Notes: generated from the sequence alone by a model not told the origin. A stretch of 44,396 nt of DNA from Cytobacillus firmus (GCF_023715565.1 NZ_JAMBOJ010000039.1:1-44396); one strand, 5' to 3'; positions 33,119 through 43,165 are shown, numbered from the stretch's first letter. A program made the numbers and translations.

Positions 33119-33248
33119 ATTTGATAGATTGGTATAAAGCTTGTCTGAGTACAGGGAAAATGACGATTCTTAAATAAATGCAAAGCAGTGAGGATTTTTT
33201 GTCTTGTTTACACACTATCGCGTTTTTTATCGGAGAGGAGATTGAACA

Positions 33249-35168
33249 TTGAGTTTAATTCGATTAACTATGGCACAGGCGCTTGTTAAGTTTTTAAATG
33301 CCCAATATGTAGAATTCGATGGACAACAACAGCGGTTCATTAAAGGCATCTTCACTATATTTGGCCATGGGAATGTTTTAGGTCTTGGTCAGGCACTGGA
33401 AGATAATGCGGGAGAATTGGAAGTTTATCAGAGCCGGAATGAACAGGGGATGGCCAATGCTGCTATGGCCTTTGCCAAGCAGAAGCACAGGAAGCAGATT
33501 ATGGCATGTACCTCTTCAGTAGGGCCTGGGTCAGCAAACATGGTTACTTCTGCAGCAACTGCAACAGCAAATAACATTCCATTACTTTTACTGCCGGGGG
33601 ATGTGTTTGCAACACGCCAGCCTGATCCGGTTCTTCAGCAAATTGAACAGACGCATGATTTATCCATTTCAACAAATGATGCCTTTCGCCCGGTGAGTAA
33701 ATATTGGGACCGAGTCAGCCGTCCTGAGCAGTTAATGTCTGCCATGCTAAATGCAATGAGAGTTTTGACCAATCCTGCTGATACAGGTGCAGTTACAATT
33801 GCTCTGCCGCAGGATGTGCAAGGGGAAGCATGGGATTATCCTGAAAGCTTTTTTGAAAAAAGGATTCATCGCATTGAACGCCGACCTCCTTCTCCTGAAA
33901 GTATCATGGATGCGGTAAGGCTGATTCAGTCAAAGAAAAAGCCGCTTCTCATCTTTGGAGGCGGTGTCCGATATTCAGAAGCAGCAGACACATTTATTAA
34001 ATTTGCTGAAAAGTTTTATATTCCAATTGGAGAAACTCAGGCTGGAAAGAGCGGTTTGGAAAGCAATCATCCTCTAAATTTGGGCGGACTGGGGGTTACG
34101 GGGAACTCTGCAGCAAACTCCATTGCTAAAGAATCAGACCTGGTTATTGGTGTAGGTACACGGTTTACAGATTTTACAACGGCATCCAAACAGCTATTTG
34201 GAAGTGCTGATATTCTGACCATCAATATTTCAGAGTTCCATGCCTCCAAGCTGGATGCGGTAAAGGTAGTATCTGATGCAAAATTAGGACTTGAAGCAAT
34301 TGCTGACGGTCTAGAGAGCTACCGATCAAGTTATGAAGACGAAATTGAGAAGGCTCAGGAAGGCTGGAAAATGGAATTAGATCGTTTAAGCAATGTTGCC
34401 TTTGGAGGAAACTTCACACCTGAGATAGCTGGCCACCTGGATGATCAATTAATTGAATATAAAGAAACGCTCGGAACAGAGTTAACCCAGACAAGTGTAA
34501 TTGGGATATTGAATGAGATTGTTGACCATGAATCCGTCATTGTCGGAGCAGCTGGAAGCCTGCCAGGTGACCTGCAGAGAATGTGGAAAAGCAAATCACG
34601 AAATTCCTACCATATGGAATATGGATATTCTTGCATGGGGTATGAAATAGCCGGTGCCCTAGGTGTGAAAATGGCTGAGCCAAATCGGGAAGTTTATGCC
34701 ATGACAGGTGATGGAAGTTACTTAATGCTGCATTCCGAGCTGATTACTTCTCTGCAGGAAGGCAGGAAGATTAATGTGGTGCTCTTTGATAATTCAGGAT
34801 TTGGATGCATTAATAATCTTCAAATGGAAAATGGAATGGGAAGCTTTGGTACTGAATTCCGTAAGCGAAACCCGCATACCGGCAAGTTGGATGGAGATCT
34901 AATGGCAATAGATTTTGCAAAAGCGGCAGAAGGCTATGGTGCAAAGACCTATTCTGTCAGAACGAAAGAGGAATTAATTGCAGCTGTCACTGATGCGAAA
35001 CAGCAAACAGTCTCAACCCTGATTGATATAAAAGTGCTTCCAAAAACTATGACACATGGTTATGATTCCTGGTGGCATGTTGGAGTAGCGGAAGTATCTG
35101 AAAAGGAAAGCATTAAGAAGGCATATGAAGATAAAGAAACAAACTTGGAAAAAGCGCGCGCGTATTGA
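33249..35168 (+). CDS. iolD: 3D-(3,5/4)-trihydroxycyclohexane-1,2-dione hydrolase (IolD)
   Basis: This 639-residue thiamin-diphosphate enzyme has the activating Glu in [16 protein letters not shown] (near residue 64). The central domain carries [16 protein letters not shown]. The TPP-binding motif [19 protein letters not shown] (near residue 487) is followed by [16 protein letters not shown]. It opens the cyclohexanedione ring to 5-deoxy-D-glucuronate. The start is TTG 33249, eight to nine bases after GGAGAGGAG. No good promoter or operator is seen in the 180 bp gap before it, so it may depend on read-through from mmsA. Its stop is 14 bp before iolE. Confidence 0.95.
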   Translation: MSLIRLTMAQALVKFLNAQYVEFDGQQQRFIKGIFTIFGHGNVLGLGQALEDNAGELEVYQSRNEQGMANAAMAFAKQKHRKQIMACTSSVGPGSANMVTSAATATANNIPLLLLPGDVFATRQPDPVLQQIEQTHDLSISTNDAFRPVSKYWDRVSRPEQLMSAMLNAMRVLTNPADTGAVTIALPQDVQGEAWDYPESFFEKRIHRIERRPPSPESIMDAVRLIQSKKKPLLIFGGGVRYSEAADTFIKFAEKFYIPIGETQAGKSGLESNHPLNLGGLGVTGNSAANSIAKESDLVIGVGTRFTDFTTASKQLFGSADILTINISEFHASKLDAVKVVSDAKLGLEAIADGLESYRSSYEDEIEKAQEGWKMELDRLSNVAFGGNFTPEIAGHLDDQLIEYKETLGTELTQTSVIGILNEIVDHESVIVGAAGSLPGDLQRMWKSKSRNSYHMEYGYSCMGYEIAGALGVKMAEPNREVYAMTGDGSYLMLHSELITSLQEGRKINVVLFDNSGFGCINNLQMENGMGSFGTEFRKRNPHTGKLDGDLMAIDFAKAAEGYGAKTYSVRTKEELIAAVTDAKQQTVSTLIDIKVLPKTMTHGYDSWWHVGVAEVSEKESIKKAYEDKETNLEKARAY

Positions 35169-35182
35169 TGGAGGGAACAACC

Positions 35183-36079
35183 ATGTTTGATAGCACTCAA
35201 GTTAAATTAGCAATCGCACCGATTGGCTGGACAAATGATGATATGCCGGAGCTTGGCGCGGAAGTGACGTTTGAACAGTGTATAAGCGAAATGGCACTTG
35301 CAGGATTTTCTGGAAGTGAGATAGGGAATAAATACCCTAGGGATATAGATGTATTAAAAAAGGCATTATCTCTGCGCGGGTTAGAAATAGCCAGCGCCTG
35401 GTTTAGTGCATTTTTAACATCTAAGCAATTTGATGAAACAGCTGAAGCCTTTAAAAAACATAGAGATTTCCTGCATGAAATTGGTGCGAAGGTCATTGTA
35501 GTGTCTGAACAAGGCAATAGTATACAAGGACAGATGGAGACTCCCTTATTTGAAAATAAGCCAGTCTTTTCAGAGGAAGAATGGGTTCTATTCTTAGAAG
35601 GAATCCAGAGGCTGGGAGAGCTTGCGGCTGAAAAAGGCATGAAAATCGTTTATCACCATCATATGGGTACTGGCGTACAAACAACAGAAGAGATTGCCCG
35701 ATTGATGGATGAAACAGATCCTGAGAAAGTATCCCTTCTGTATGATACAGGACATCTAGTGTTTTCCGGAGAGGACCATCTTAAAGTATTAAATAAATAT
35801 ATGGATCGTATCCATCATGTTCATTTAAAGGATGTCAGGGCAAATGTAGCGGCGAAAGTCCGGGAAGAGAAAGTCAGCTTTTTGCAGGCTGTTAAGGATG
35901 GGGTTTTTACAGTGCCGGGTGATGGTCACATTGACTTTAAACCGGTTTTTAAAGCATTGAGTGAAGCTGGCTACAAGGGATGGTTAGTAGTTGAAGCTGA
36001 ACAGGATCCTGAGAAAGCCAATCCATTGGAATGTGCATTGAAGGCGCGGAATTATATAAGAGAAACGAGTGGACTGTAA
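35183..36079 (+). CDS. iolE: Inosose dehydratase (IolE)
   Basis: This 298-residue TIM-barrel protein of the sugar phosphate isomerase/epimerase type starts [20 protein letters not shown]. The IGW near the start and [10 protein letters not shown] are typical of IolE. Metal-site regions are seen as [36 protein letters not shown] and VVEAEQDP. It removes water from scyllo-inosose to give the dione used by IolD. ATG 35183 follows GGAGGG by seven bases; upstream in-frame codons overlap the iolD end and are not used. Confidence 0.94.
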   Translation: MFDSTQVKLAIAPIGWTNDDMPELGAEVTFEQCISEMALAGFSGSEIGNKYPRDIDVLKKALSLRGLEIASAWFSAFLTSKQFDETAEAFKKHRDFLHEIGAKVIVVSEQGNSIQGQMETPLFENKPVFSEEEWVLFLEGIQRLGELAAEKGMKIVYHHHMGTGVQTTEEIARLMDETDPEKVSLLYDTGHLVFSGEDHLKVLNKYMDRIHHVHLKDVRANVAAKVREEKVSFLQAVKDGVFTVPGDGHIDFKPVFKALSEAGYKGWLVVEAEQDPEKANPLECALKARNYIRETSGL

Positions 36080-36158
36080 TTAGAATCTCACAAGGCAGTG
36101 CTTTCTTTATACTCTCAAGTATGCAAGCTGAAAAAATTTGCAAAAAGAGGTGGACATT

Positions 36159-37016
36159 ATGACTCTAGTAAAGATGAAAGAAATACTTGGCGATGCTGAA
36201 AAGAACCAGTACGGTGTCGGAGCTTTTAGTGTAGCCAATATGGAAATGGTAATGGCGGCAATAAAAGCTGCTGAAAAATTGTGTTCCCCGTTGATTTTGC
36301 AGATAGCGGAAGTCCGTCTTAAACACTCCCTCCTTCATATCATCGGTCCTGCGATGGTGGCAGCGGCAGAAAAAGCTGAAGTGCCTGTGGCTGTCCACCT
36401 TGATCATGGGCTGACGGAGAACACAATTCGTGAAGCTCTTGAAATCGGTTTTACTTCTATTATGTATGATGGCTCTCATCATTCTTTAAAAGAGAATATA
36501 TTTAATACGAAAAAAATGGCTGCCATTGCACGCGGATATGGGGCGTCGGTTGAGGCTGAGATTGGACAGGTAGGCGGAAGTGAAGACGGTTCAGTGGATT
36601 TAGAGATATTAATAACGTCAACGGAGGAGGCGAGACGCTTTGAACATGAAACAGGTGTTGATGCTTTGGCCATCGCAATCGGGAATGCACATGGCATGTA
36701 TAAGGGAGAACCCAGCCTGCGAATCGACCGATTACAAGAAATCAATAAGGAAGTCGATATCCCGCTCGTCCTTCACGGTGGCTCAGGGATTTCGCAGGAA
36801 GATTTCCGGACTTGCATCAGGCATGGGATTCGGAAAATAAATGTTGCCACTTCGACCTTTAACTCTGTTGTCTCTAAAGTGAATGAACGTGCTCCTTTTC
36901 AGGATTATTTTTCTTATCATGAGAATGTAATTGAAGCAGCTGCGGAAAATGTGAAGCGACATATGCTCATGTTCCAAAGCAATAGCCGGGTCAAAGGGGG
37001 AATTACATATGTATGA
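36159..37016 (+). CDS. iolJ: 6-phospho-5-dehydro-2-deoxy-D-gluconate aldolase (IolJ)
   Basis: This 285-residue class II fructose-bisphosphate-type aldolase has its zinc ligands in HLDHGL (near residue 80), GNAHGMY and LHGGSG, and the substrate loop INVATSTFNSVV. It cleaves the phosphorylated keto acid to dihydroxyacetone phosphate and malonate semialdehyde. In this cluster IolJ fits better than a glycolytic FbaA or tagatose aldolase. AGAGGTGG lies before ATG 36159. Its end overlaps iolB by eight bases. Confidence 0.92.
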   Translation: MTLVKMKEILGDAEKNQYGVGAFSVANMEMVMAAIKAAEKLCSPLILQIAEVRLKHSLLHIIGPAMVAAAEKAEVPVAVHLDHGLTENTIREALEIGFTSIMYDGSHHSLKENIFNTKKMAAIARGYGASVEAEIGQVGGSEDGSVDLEILITSTEEARRFEHETGVDALAIAIGNAHGMYKGEPSLRIDRLQEINKEVDIPLVLHGGSGISQEDFRTCIRHGIRKINVATSTFNSVVSKVNERAPFQDYFSYHENVIEAAAENVKRHMLMFQSNSRVKGGITYV

Positions 37017-37797
37017 AAAATTGGGTGAATTAACGAATGGATATACAGAAATAACGAATGTAGACAATAAACATAGTGATATGAAGCAGGATATCGGTAT
37101 TTACAAGCTTCAGGCGGGTATGGAGGAAAACTTAAAGGACAGTGCTCAGGAGAGTGCTATTCTTCTGCTTGAAGGTGTGGTGCGCCTGGAATGGGATGGA
37201 ACTTCCCGGGAAATTAGGAGGGATAGCGTATTTGATGAGGACCCTTGGTGTTTGCATGTGCCAAGGGGAATTGAAGTAAGGATTACTGCCCTTACAGACT
37301 GTGAAGTGCTTGTGCAAAAAACCGATAATGATAAAAGCTTCGATGCAAAATTATACACACCGGAAGATTGCAGCAGTACTGTTGCGGGAGAAGGCGTGTG
37401 GAACGGCACAGCGGAACGTGTAATCAGGACCATTTTTGATTATAACAATGCTCCTTATTCAAACTTGGTTATTGGTGAAGTCATTTCATATCCTGGCCGC
37501 TGGTCGAGCTATCCCCCGCACTATCATGATCAGCCTGAGGTATACTATTACCGCTTTGATAAACCTCAAGGTTTCGGATGCGCAATGGTTGGACCAGATT
37601 CCTACCGGGTTGAGCACAATAGCTTTATTACTATTCCCGGGGACCTTGACCATCCTCAAGCTACCGCGCCTGGCTATGCCATGTATTTCTGCTGGATGAT
37701 TCGCCACCTAAATAACAACCCATGGACTGATCGCATCATGGAAGAAGAACACAAATGGCTGCTCGAATCAGACGCTAAAATCTGGCCAGATAAATAA
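37009..37797 (+). CDS. iolB: 5-deoxyglucuronate isomerase (IolB)
   Basis: This 262-residue bicupin protein has the metal-site run YPPHYHDQPEVYYYRF near residue 168 and the later GDLDHPQATAPGYAMYFCWM, both typical of IolB. It isomerises 5-deoxyglucuronate to 2-deoxy-5-keto-gluconate. The N-terminal half is a less conserved cupin. It starts inside the last codons of iolJ, so translation is probably coupled, and it closes the unit iolD-iolE-iolJ-iolB with a good terminator. Confidence 0.95.
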   Translation: MYEKLGELTNGYTEITNVDNKHSDMKQDIGIYKLQAGMEENLKDSAQESAILLLEGVVRLEWDGTSREIRRDSVFDEDPWCLHVPRGIEVRITALTDCEVLVQKTDNDKSFDAKLYTPEDCSSTVAGEGVWNGTAERVIRTIFDYNNAPYSNLVIGEVISYPGRWSSYPPHYHDQPEVYYYRFDKPQGFGCAMVGPDSYRVEHNSFITIPGDLDHPQATAPGYAMYFCWMIRHLNNNPWTDRIMEEEHKWLLESDAKIWPDK

Positions 37798-37809
37798 ATA
37801 AACATCATC

Positions 37810-37848
37810 GCCTGTGAGAGCTTTTAGCAGCCCGCAGGCTTTTTTTTA
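37810..37848 (+). terminator. Intrinsic terminator after iolB
   Basis: GCCTGTG (37810-37816) pairs with CGCAGGC (37833-37839), one G-T pair, followed by T9. Confidence 0.85.
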
Positions 37849-37877
37849 TATCCAGTGTCCGCCAAATTAAGATAAAT

Positions 37878-38001
37878 ACCAATAGCGGAGGCTGATTCTG
37901 AAAGAATAGGTGGCTAAGGCGCCAGCCCTGCGGAAAGGGAGCGTCCCTTCGCTGAAATCAACGGACAACCTTATTAGCGATAAACAATATACGAAAAAAG
38001 T
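37878..38001. repeat. Divergent, partial copy of the MITE-like repeat
   Basis: The right part (37950-38001: ATCAACGGACAACCTTATTAGC, then a block ending ATACGAAAAAAGTC) matches the right end of copies 1 and 2. CCCTGCGGAAAGGGAGCG corresponds to their central GC-rich block. The left part and left inverted repeat are not recognisable. It ends right at the stop codon of the LysE-type gene. Confidence 0.6.
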
Positions 38002-38634
38002 CTATGCAAACAATGCCTTCAATCCTTCAAATGCAAAATATGCTCCAAATCCGATTAATGATAAACATGATAGAATCGATATAATGATTATTCCTTTGCT
38101 GGTCAGGAATCGGCGAAATCCAGTGGTCAATCCTGCGACAAATATATCCCATAGCATAAGTCCAAGAAAAATCATGGTACTGTATAAAAAGAGCTCTGTT
38201 TTTCCATAGGATGCAGCTGTTTTTGCAAGGACGGATCCGTAAATGCCCAGCCAAAACAGAATGGAAAGTGGACTGGAAATGGACATAATAAATCCGGAGA
38301 AAAAGCACTTAAATAATGAATCCTGGCTGCGCACATAGCTTATGGAAATCTTATTGGCATTTACAATACTCTCGATCCCCGTATATAAAAGAATAAATCC
38401 TCCGAAAAGCCACAGGAAGATTTGCACAACAGGGGTGTCCAAAAAGTGGACGAGTCCAAGGTATACAACCAGCATATAAAACCCATCAGCAAACATCGAA
38501 CCCAGTCCAACAATCCAAGCATGCCAAAATCCATTTTTGATCCCTTTTTCAAGCCTGACGGCATTAACCGGCCCAATTGGAGCTGCCAGAGACAGTCCGA
38601 GAAGTACATAACTTATATAAATTCCAATTCCCAA
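38002..38634 (-). CDS. LysE/RhtB-family exporter
   Basis: This 210-residue protein has about six membrane helices. The family signature LGLSLAAPIGPVNAVRLEKG lies at the N-terminus, and GFIMSISSPLSILFWLG in the middle carries the conserved Ser-Pro turn. LysE/RhtB proteins export amino acids such as lysine, homoserine or threonine; the substrate here is unknown. The start is TTG 38634, about six bases after GGGGCGGAGTGG. It is transcribed away from yhaO and has no obvious link to the inositol genes. Confidence 0.88.
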   Translation of the reverse strand: MGIGIYISYVLLGLSLAAPIGPVNAVRLEKGIKNGFWHAWIVGLGSMFADGFYMLVVYLGLVHFLDTPVVQIFLWLFGGFILLYTGIESIVNANKISISYVRSQDSLFKCFFSGFIMSISSPLSILFWLGIYGSVLAKTAASYGKTELFLYSTMIFLGLMLWDIFVAGLTTGFRRFLTSKGIIIISILSCLSLIGFGAYFAFEGLKALFA

Positions 38635-38832
38635 TATACCACTCCGCCCCTAAAGTTCTCCTTGAAGTTTTATAAAGTCCTCAAGAATGAGTCTTGTACA
38701 TTTTTATGCACAAGCTTCCCTGTCTAAAACAAACAAATAAAATTAGGAAAGATATAAATCATTTGGAATAGGAACGTGCATTCGTTTTTTGGATAAGGTA
38801 AAATGAAAGAAAAGGAATGAAAGGAAGTTTCC

Positions 38833-40053
38833 ATGAAAAGGGTTACGTTTATTCACGCTGCTGATTTGCACTTGGATAGTCCAATGTCCGGTTTGAAGCA
38901 TTTGCCCGGAGCCATATTTAAAAAACTTCAGGAAAGTACCTTCGATGCATTTACTAAAATAATTGACTTAGCCATTTTCCATGCTGTTGACTTTGTCATC
39001 TTAGCAGGTGATTTATTTGACGGTGAAGACAGGAGCATAAAGGCACAAACCCGTTTTCGCAAGGAAATGGAGAGGCTGGAGGAATGTGGGATTGCTGTTT
39101 ATGCAGTCCATGGTAATCATGACCATATGGATGGCCGATGGACCCATTTGCCAATGCCGGAAAATGTCCATATTTTCTCCCATAAGGTTGAAGTGGTAAA
39201 GTATACGGCTGAAAATGGTACATCTGTTCATCTCTACGGTTTCAGCTACCCTAAGAGACATGTGCTGGAAAGAATGATCGATCAATACAGCAGGGTAGAT
39301 GGAGCTGATCTGCATATTGGAATACTCCATGGCTCTTCTGAAGGCAACAATGATCATGATCCATATGCACCGTTTCGAATAAATGATTTGCTGGGAAAGA
39401 GCTTTGATTATTGGGCTCTTGGGCATATACATAAACGGGAAATCATCAATTCCCAGCCGCCAGTCATTTATCCTGGTAATATACAGGGAAGAAATCGCAA
39501 AGAAACCGGTCCGAAAGGGTGTTATTTAGTTGAGCTTGATAACTCTGGTGCGAAGACGGAGTTTCTGGAAGCCGCTTCTGTTATCTGGGAAAATGCAGAA
39601 ATAGATGCTTCTGGATTAGAGAACTATCAGGCTGTTTATGAAACTTGCTTAAATTTGATGGAAGAAAAACGGACAAACAGGAAGGGGACAGTCCTGAACC
39701 TGACTCTTGCGGATGCAAGCATGCCTTATCACGAATTAAGGAGCATTATCAATGGCGAGCTCCTCGAAACACTGCAGGAGGAAGAGGCGGATGAGGAATC
39801 ATTTGTATGGATTTCCGGTATCAAAGTAATTGAAAAAAGAATGTGGAATAAAGAAAAGCTTGCACTTGAATCAGATTTTTTCAGTGAGCTTTTTAAAACT
39901 GCTGATCAATTTGGCGAGTGTAGTGAAAATTCTTTGCCCTTGTATTCACATCCCCTGGCAAGAAGATTTTTGAACGAACTCACTAAGGATGAAAAACAGA
40001 GACTCGCGGAGGAAGCCGAAACACTTCTGTTGGGCCTATTATACAAAGATTGA
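38833..40053 (+). CDS. yhaO: YhaO, SbcD-like metallophosphoesterase
   Basis: This 406-residue protein carries all five calcineurin-type phosphoesterase motifs: HAADLHLD, LAGDLFDGED, VHGNHDH, GILHGSSEG and ALGHIHKR. The C-terminal ~130 residues form the region that contacts the SMC-like partner. It is related to the nuclease SbcD/Mre11 and pairs with YhaN, whose start is 23 bp past its stop. A role in DNA repair or processing of abnormal DNA ends is inferred from the family. GAAAGGAAG lies before the ATG. Confidence 0.93.
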   Translation: MKRVTFIHAADLHLDSPMSGLKHLPGAIFKKLQESTFDAFTKIIDLAIFHAVDFVILAGDLFDGEDRSIKAQTRFRKEMERLEECGIAVYAVHGNHDHMDGRWTHLPMPENVHIFSHKVEVVKYTAENGTSVHLYGFSYPKRHVLERMIDQYSRVDGADLHIGILHGSSEGNNDHDPYAPFRINDLLGKSFDYWALGHIHKREIINSQPPVIYPGNIQGRNRKETGPKGCYLVELDNSGAKTEFLEAASVIWENAEIDASGLENYQAVYETCLNLMEEKRTNRKGTVLNLTLADASMPYHELRSIINGELLETLQEEEADEESFVWISGIKVIEKRMWNKEKLALESDFFSELFKTADQFGECSENSLPLYSHPLARRFLNELTKDEKQRLAEEAETLLLGLLYKD

Positions 40054-40076
40054 GGACAATGAATGGAGGTGGCCCC

Positions 40077-43070
40077 TTGATAATTACATACATCCATATT
40101 TACGGATATGGAAAGCTTAATGACTTTATACTTGACGATATTCAATCCCTGCAGGTTATTTACGGAGAAAATGAGGCGGGCAAATCAACCATCATGTCTT
40201 TTATTCATAGCGTACTTTTTGGATTTCCGGCAAAGACGCAATCGGAATTAAGGTATGAGCCTAAGGAAGGAGCGAAATATGGCGGCAGAATTACCGCTGT
40301 TTTTCCTGATAGAGGCAAAGCGGTCATAGAGCGGGTTAAAGGCAAAGCGTCAGGTGATGTCAGCGTCCTTCTTGAGGATGGCACCAGTGGAGGAGAAGGC
40401 CTTTTAAGCGAACTCCTTCACCATACTGATAAAAACTTATATCAGTCTATTTTCTCTTTTAATATTCATGGACTGCAAAATGTGAACCAAATGAAGGGAG
40501 AGGATTTAGGCAGGTATTTGTTTTCAGCAGGTTCACTTGGTACGGATCATCTTGTTACTGCTGAAAATATACTGCAAAAGGAATTGGAAAGTCGCTTTAA
40601 GCCAAACGGAAAAAAGCCAACCCTTAATGTAAAGCTGAAAGAGATGAAGCAGCTGCATCGGGATTTGAAAAAAGCAGAGCAGAATAATGAACATTATTGG
40701 ATATTGCTGCAGGAAAAAGATAATATCGTAAACGATTTACAGAGAAAACAGCATGAGTTGGAGCAATACAGGCAGAAGCTATCTCGTCTAAAAGAGTGGA
40801 AGGAATTCTATCCTTTATTAGCAAAGGAGCAGGAGCTGATTAAAGAAAGGGGAAGATTTGGAGCTGTGTCTTTTCCGGCAGATGGGCTTTCTTTATTGGA
40901 GAAGCTTGAAAGCTTGATAAAGCCGCTGGAAGGACGAAGGGCCAGTCTGGAATCCAGAATAAACATTTTGGAACAAGAGCTGGAAAGCAGTCAGCCTGAT
41001 CTTTTGCTCTTAAATCATGAGCCGCAAATCAATGCGGCAGTTGAGGGGCTGCCGTTGCTGGATAGATTAATTCAAGAGGAAAAAGAGTTATCAATAAAAC
41101 TGGGAAATATCTCAGATGAAATTATAAATCTTCAGGAAAGACTTCATCTTCAAATTGACGAACAGCAGCTTGAACAGGCTGATACGAGTGTTTTTATGAA
41201 GGAAAAGATTAATGCAGTTAATTCCCGCCGGAATCATCTGCAAGCAATGAAACTGGAGCTGGACGGGCGGTTTAACGATGAAAGGTCGGCGCTTGAGAAT
41301 GCGGAACAGAAACTTGGCGAATTGACAGGACTGCTTCTTACGGAGGACGAACGGGCTGCCATAAAAGAAACGCTGAGCTTCACCTCGAATAAGCACAATA
41401 TCGAAAAAGAGCTGCAGGATACACAGGAAAGGCTTCAGTTCCTTCATAAAACAGAAAAAAAAGAACAGGAAAAAAGACAGCAAAAAGCATACCGGGAAAA
41501 AAGGCAGCTTTTGTATTTGGGGGTTCTGTTTGCAGCTTTTGCAGGCTGGGGAACCTTTAGTCAATTATGGGTGATTGCAGGTGCAGGTTTGTTAGGCGCA
41601 GCCTTTTGTTTTACCAGTGCAAACAAAAAGGAGCCTAAGGAAGAGGATAGCTTTATTAAAGATGAGATAAAAGCCCTGAGTGAAAAAGAACAATCACTGC
41701 TGAAGAAATCGCAGCATCCTGACATTCAGCAAGCTGCGAGCCTGGAGGCGCAGCTGAAGAAAGACAGCGAAAGGCAAAACCAGCTTATCCAATTACAATT
41801 TCAGCTTGAACAATCAAATGAAAAATATGAAAAGGTCATTAACTCCTTTGAAAAATGGGAAAAGGAATCTGCGGAACTTGAATCTGAACTCCTGCAGCTA
41901 GGGAAACAGCTGCTTCTTCCTTCTGAAATTGCAAAAAACTACTTAAGCGAGGCTTTTAGTCTGATTGAGAAGCTTAAAGTTCTTACCAGAGAAAAAAAAT
42001 ACACCCTTGAAAGAAAGGCATCAGCAGAAAAGGGAATCAATGAGAAGCTCCAAACTTTTCAAAAGCTAAAGACTCTATTAAATAATGAGCCGGGAAGTAT
42101 TCAGGAAATCGGCTATCAACTGAAAAAAAGGCTGAAGGAAGAAACGGAAAAACAGATCAAGCAGGGTGAAAGAGAAGCCAAGCTTCAAGAGTTAAAGCTG
42201 GAACTCAGCACAGTGCTTGCCGAACTTAGCCACTTCCAAAATGAGTGCAGGAACCTTTTCCGAAGCGCAGGCACTGATAATTCAGATGAATACCGGGAAA
42301 AAGCAGCCGAAGCACAGAGATTAGCAGAACTTGAAGAACAGATAAAACAGGTCCGCAAGCAAATGAGGCTTAACTCTTTTTCACAGGAGGAAATCGGCAA
42401 ATATATCAATATGACAAAACCGGAAGCGGAGATCCAAGCCGTTAGCGAAAAAGCTGCTCGGCTCAAGGAAAGTATTCCCGGTCTGCAGAGCAAGCTTGCG
42501 GAAGTAAAGCATGAAATTGGAATTCTTGAAGAGGGCGGAACATATGCGGAACTTCTTCATAAATTCGCGATGCTGAAATCTGAGTTTGAAGCAGAAGCAA
42601 GGGAGTGGGCAAAATATGCTGCTGCCAAGGATATATTAGATCGGACGATAAGAAGCTTTAAAAATGAGCGCTTGCCAAAAATGCTGGATAAAGCAGAGCA
42701 TTATCTTTCTTACTTAACCAATGGGCGCTATGTACGGATTTTTCCTAAAGAGGAAGGGAGCGGTTTTCTTATAGAAAGCAGGACAGGAGCAGTTTTTGAA
42801 GCAAAGGAGCTGAGCCAGGCGACTGCGGAACAGATATACGTATCGTTTAGACTTGCACTCGCCATGACGATTTATGGTAAATACCCATTTCCGATTATTA
42901 TTGATGACAGCTTCGTGAATTTTGATCATGTCCGCACGGAAAGAATGATTAACCTGTTAAAGAGCCTGACAAATCGGCAAGTTTTATTTTTTACTTGTCA
43001 TAAGCATCTTCTGCCGTATTTTCAGGAAGAACAGATACAGTCTGTTACAAAGGAAAAGCTGTCAGTCTAA
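40077..43070 (+). CDS. yhaN: YhaN, SbcC/Rad50-like coiled-coil ATPase
   Basis: This protein of about 997 residues has Walker A GENEAGKST near residue 29 and a Q-loop region FSFNIHGLQNVN. Long coiled coils fill the middle. A hydrophobic hairpin lies at about residues 478-515 (LGVLFAAFAGWGTF, IAGAGLLGAAFCF), which would anchor it at the membrane. The C-terminal head has signature LSQATAEQIYVSFRLALA and Walker B PIIIDDSFVNFDH. TTG 40077 is preferred over TTG 40050 because GGAGGTGG lies just before it. It is the ATPase partner of YhaO. It is slightly longer than my recollection of the B. subtilis protein (963). Confidence 0.92.
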   Translation: MIITYIHIYGYGKLNDFILDDIQSLQVIYGENEAGKSTIMSFIHSVLFGFPAKTQSELRYEPKEGAKYGGRITAVFPDRGKAVIERVKGKASGDVSVLLEDGTSGGEGLLSELLHHTDKNLYQSIFSFNIHGLQNVNQMKGEDLGRYLFSAGSLGTDHLVTAENILQKELESRFKPNGKKPTLNVKLKEMKQLHRDLKKAEQNNEHYWILLQEKDNIVNDLQRKQHELEQYRQKLSRLKEWKEFYPLLAKEQELIKERGRFGAVSFPADGLSLLEKLESLIKPLEGRRASLESRINILEQELESSQPDLLLLNHEPQINAAVEGLPLLDRLIQEEKELSIKLGNISDEIINLQERLHLQIDEQQLEQADTSVFMKEKINAVNSRRNHLQAMKLELDGRFNDERSALENAEQKLGELTGLLLTEDERAAIKETLSFTSNKHNIEKELQDTQERLQFLHKTEKKEQEKRQQKAYREKRQLLYLGVLFAAFAGWGTFSQLWVIAGAGLLGAAFCFTSANKKEPKEEDSFIKDEIKALSEKEQSLLKKSQHPDIQQAASLEAQLKKDSERQNQLIQLQFQLEQSNEKYEKVINSFEKWEKESAELESELLQLGKQLLLPSEIAKNYLSEAFSLIEKLKVLTREKKYTLERKASAEKGINEKLQTFQKLKTLLNNEPGSIQEIGYQLKKRLKEETEKQIKQGEREAKLQELKLELSTVLAELSHFQNECRNLFRSAGTDNSDEYREKAAEAQRLAELEEQIKQVRKQMRLNSFSQEEIGKYINMTKPEAEIQAVSEKAARLKESIPGLQSKLAEVKHEIGILEEGGTYAELLHKFAMLKSEFEAEAREWAKYAAAKDILDRTIRSFKNERLPKMLDKAEHYLSYLTNGRYVRIFPKEEGSGFLIESRTGAVFEAKELSQATAEQIYVSFRLALAMTIYGKYPFPIIIDDSFVNFDHVRTERMINLLKSLTNRQVLFFTCHKHLLPYFQEEQIQSVTKEKLSV

Positions 43071-43134
43071 TTATTACAGGTTACTATTCTTAATGATCTC
43101 AAAATAGAGCTTGATGCTTTATCTGATAGAACCC

Positions 43135-43165
43135 AACCCATTCACGAAATCGTGAATGGGTTTTT
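43135..43165 (+). terminator. Intrinsic terminator after yhaN
   Basis: AACCCATTCACG pairs with CGTGAATGGGTT and is followed by TTT. It separates yhaON from yhaM. Confidence 0.9.

Noticed and set aside
35197..35640. A 147-codon minus-strand open frame inside iolE
   Set aside because: It is fully antisense to a convincingly identified gene and has no homology that I recognise.
37910..38209. A 99-codon plus-strand open frame over the third repeat and the end of the LysE-type gene
   Set aside because: It begins inside repeat DNA and runs antisense through a clear membrane-protein gene.
41112..41564. A 150-codon minus-strand open frame inside yhaN
   Set aside because: It mirrors the Glu/Lys-rich coiled coil as a Phe/Leu-rich sequence, the usual shadow of such genes, and no start site supports it.
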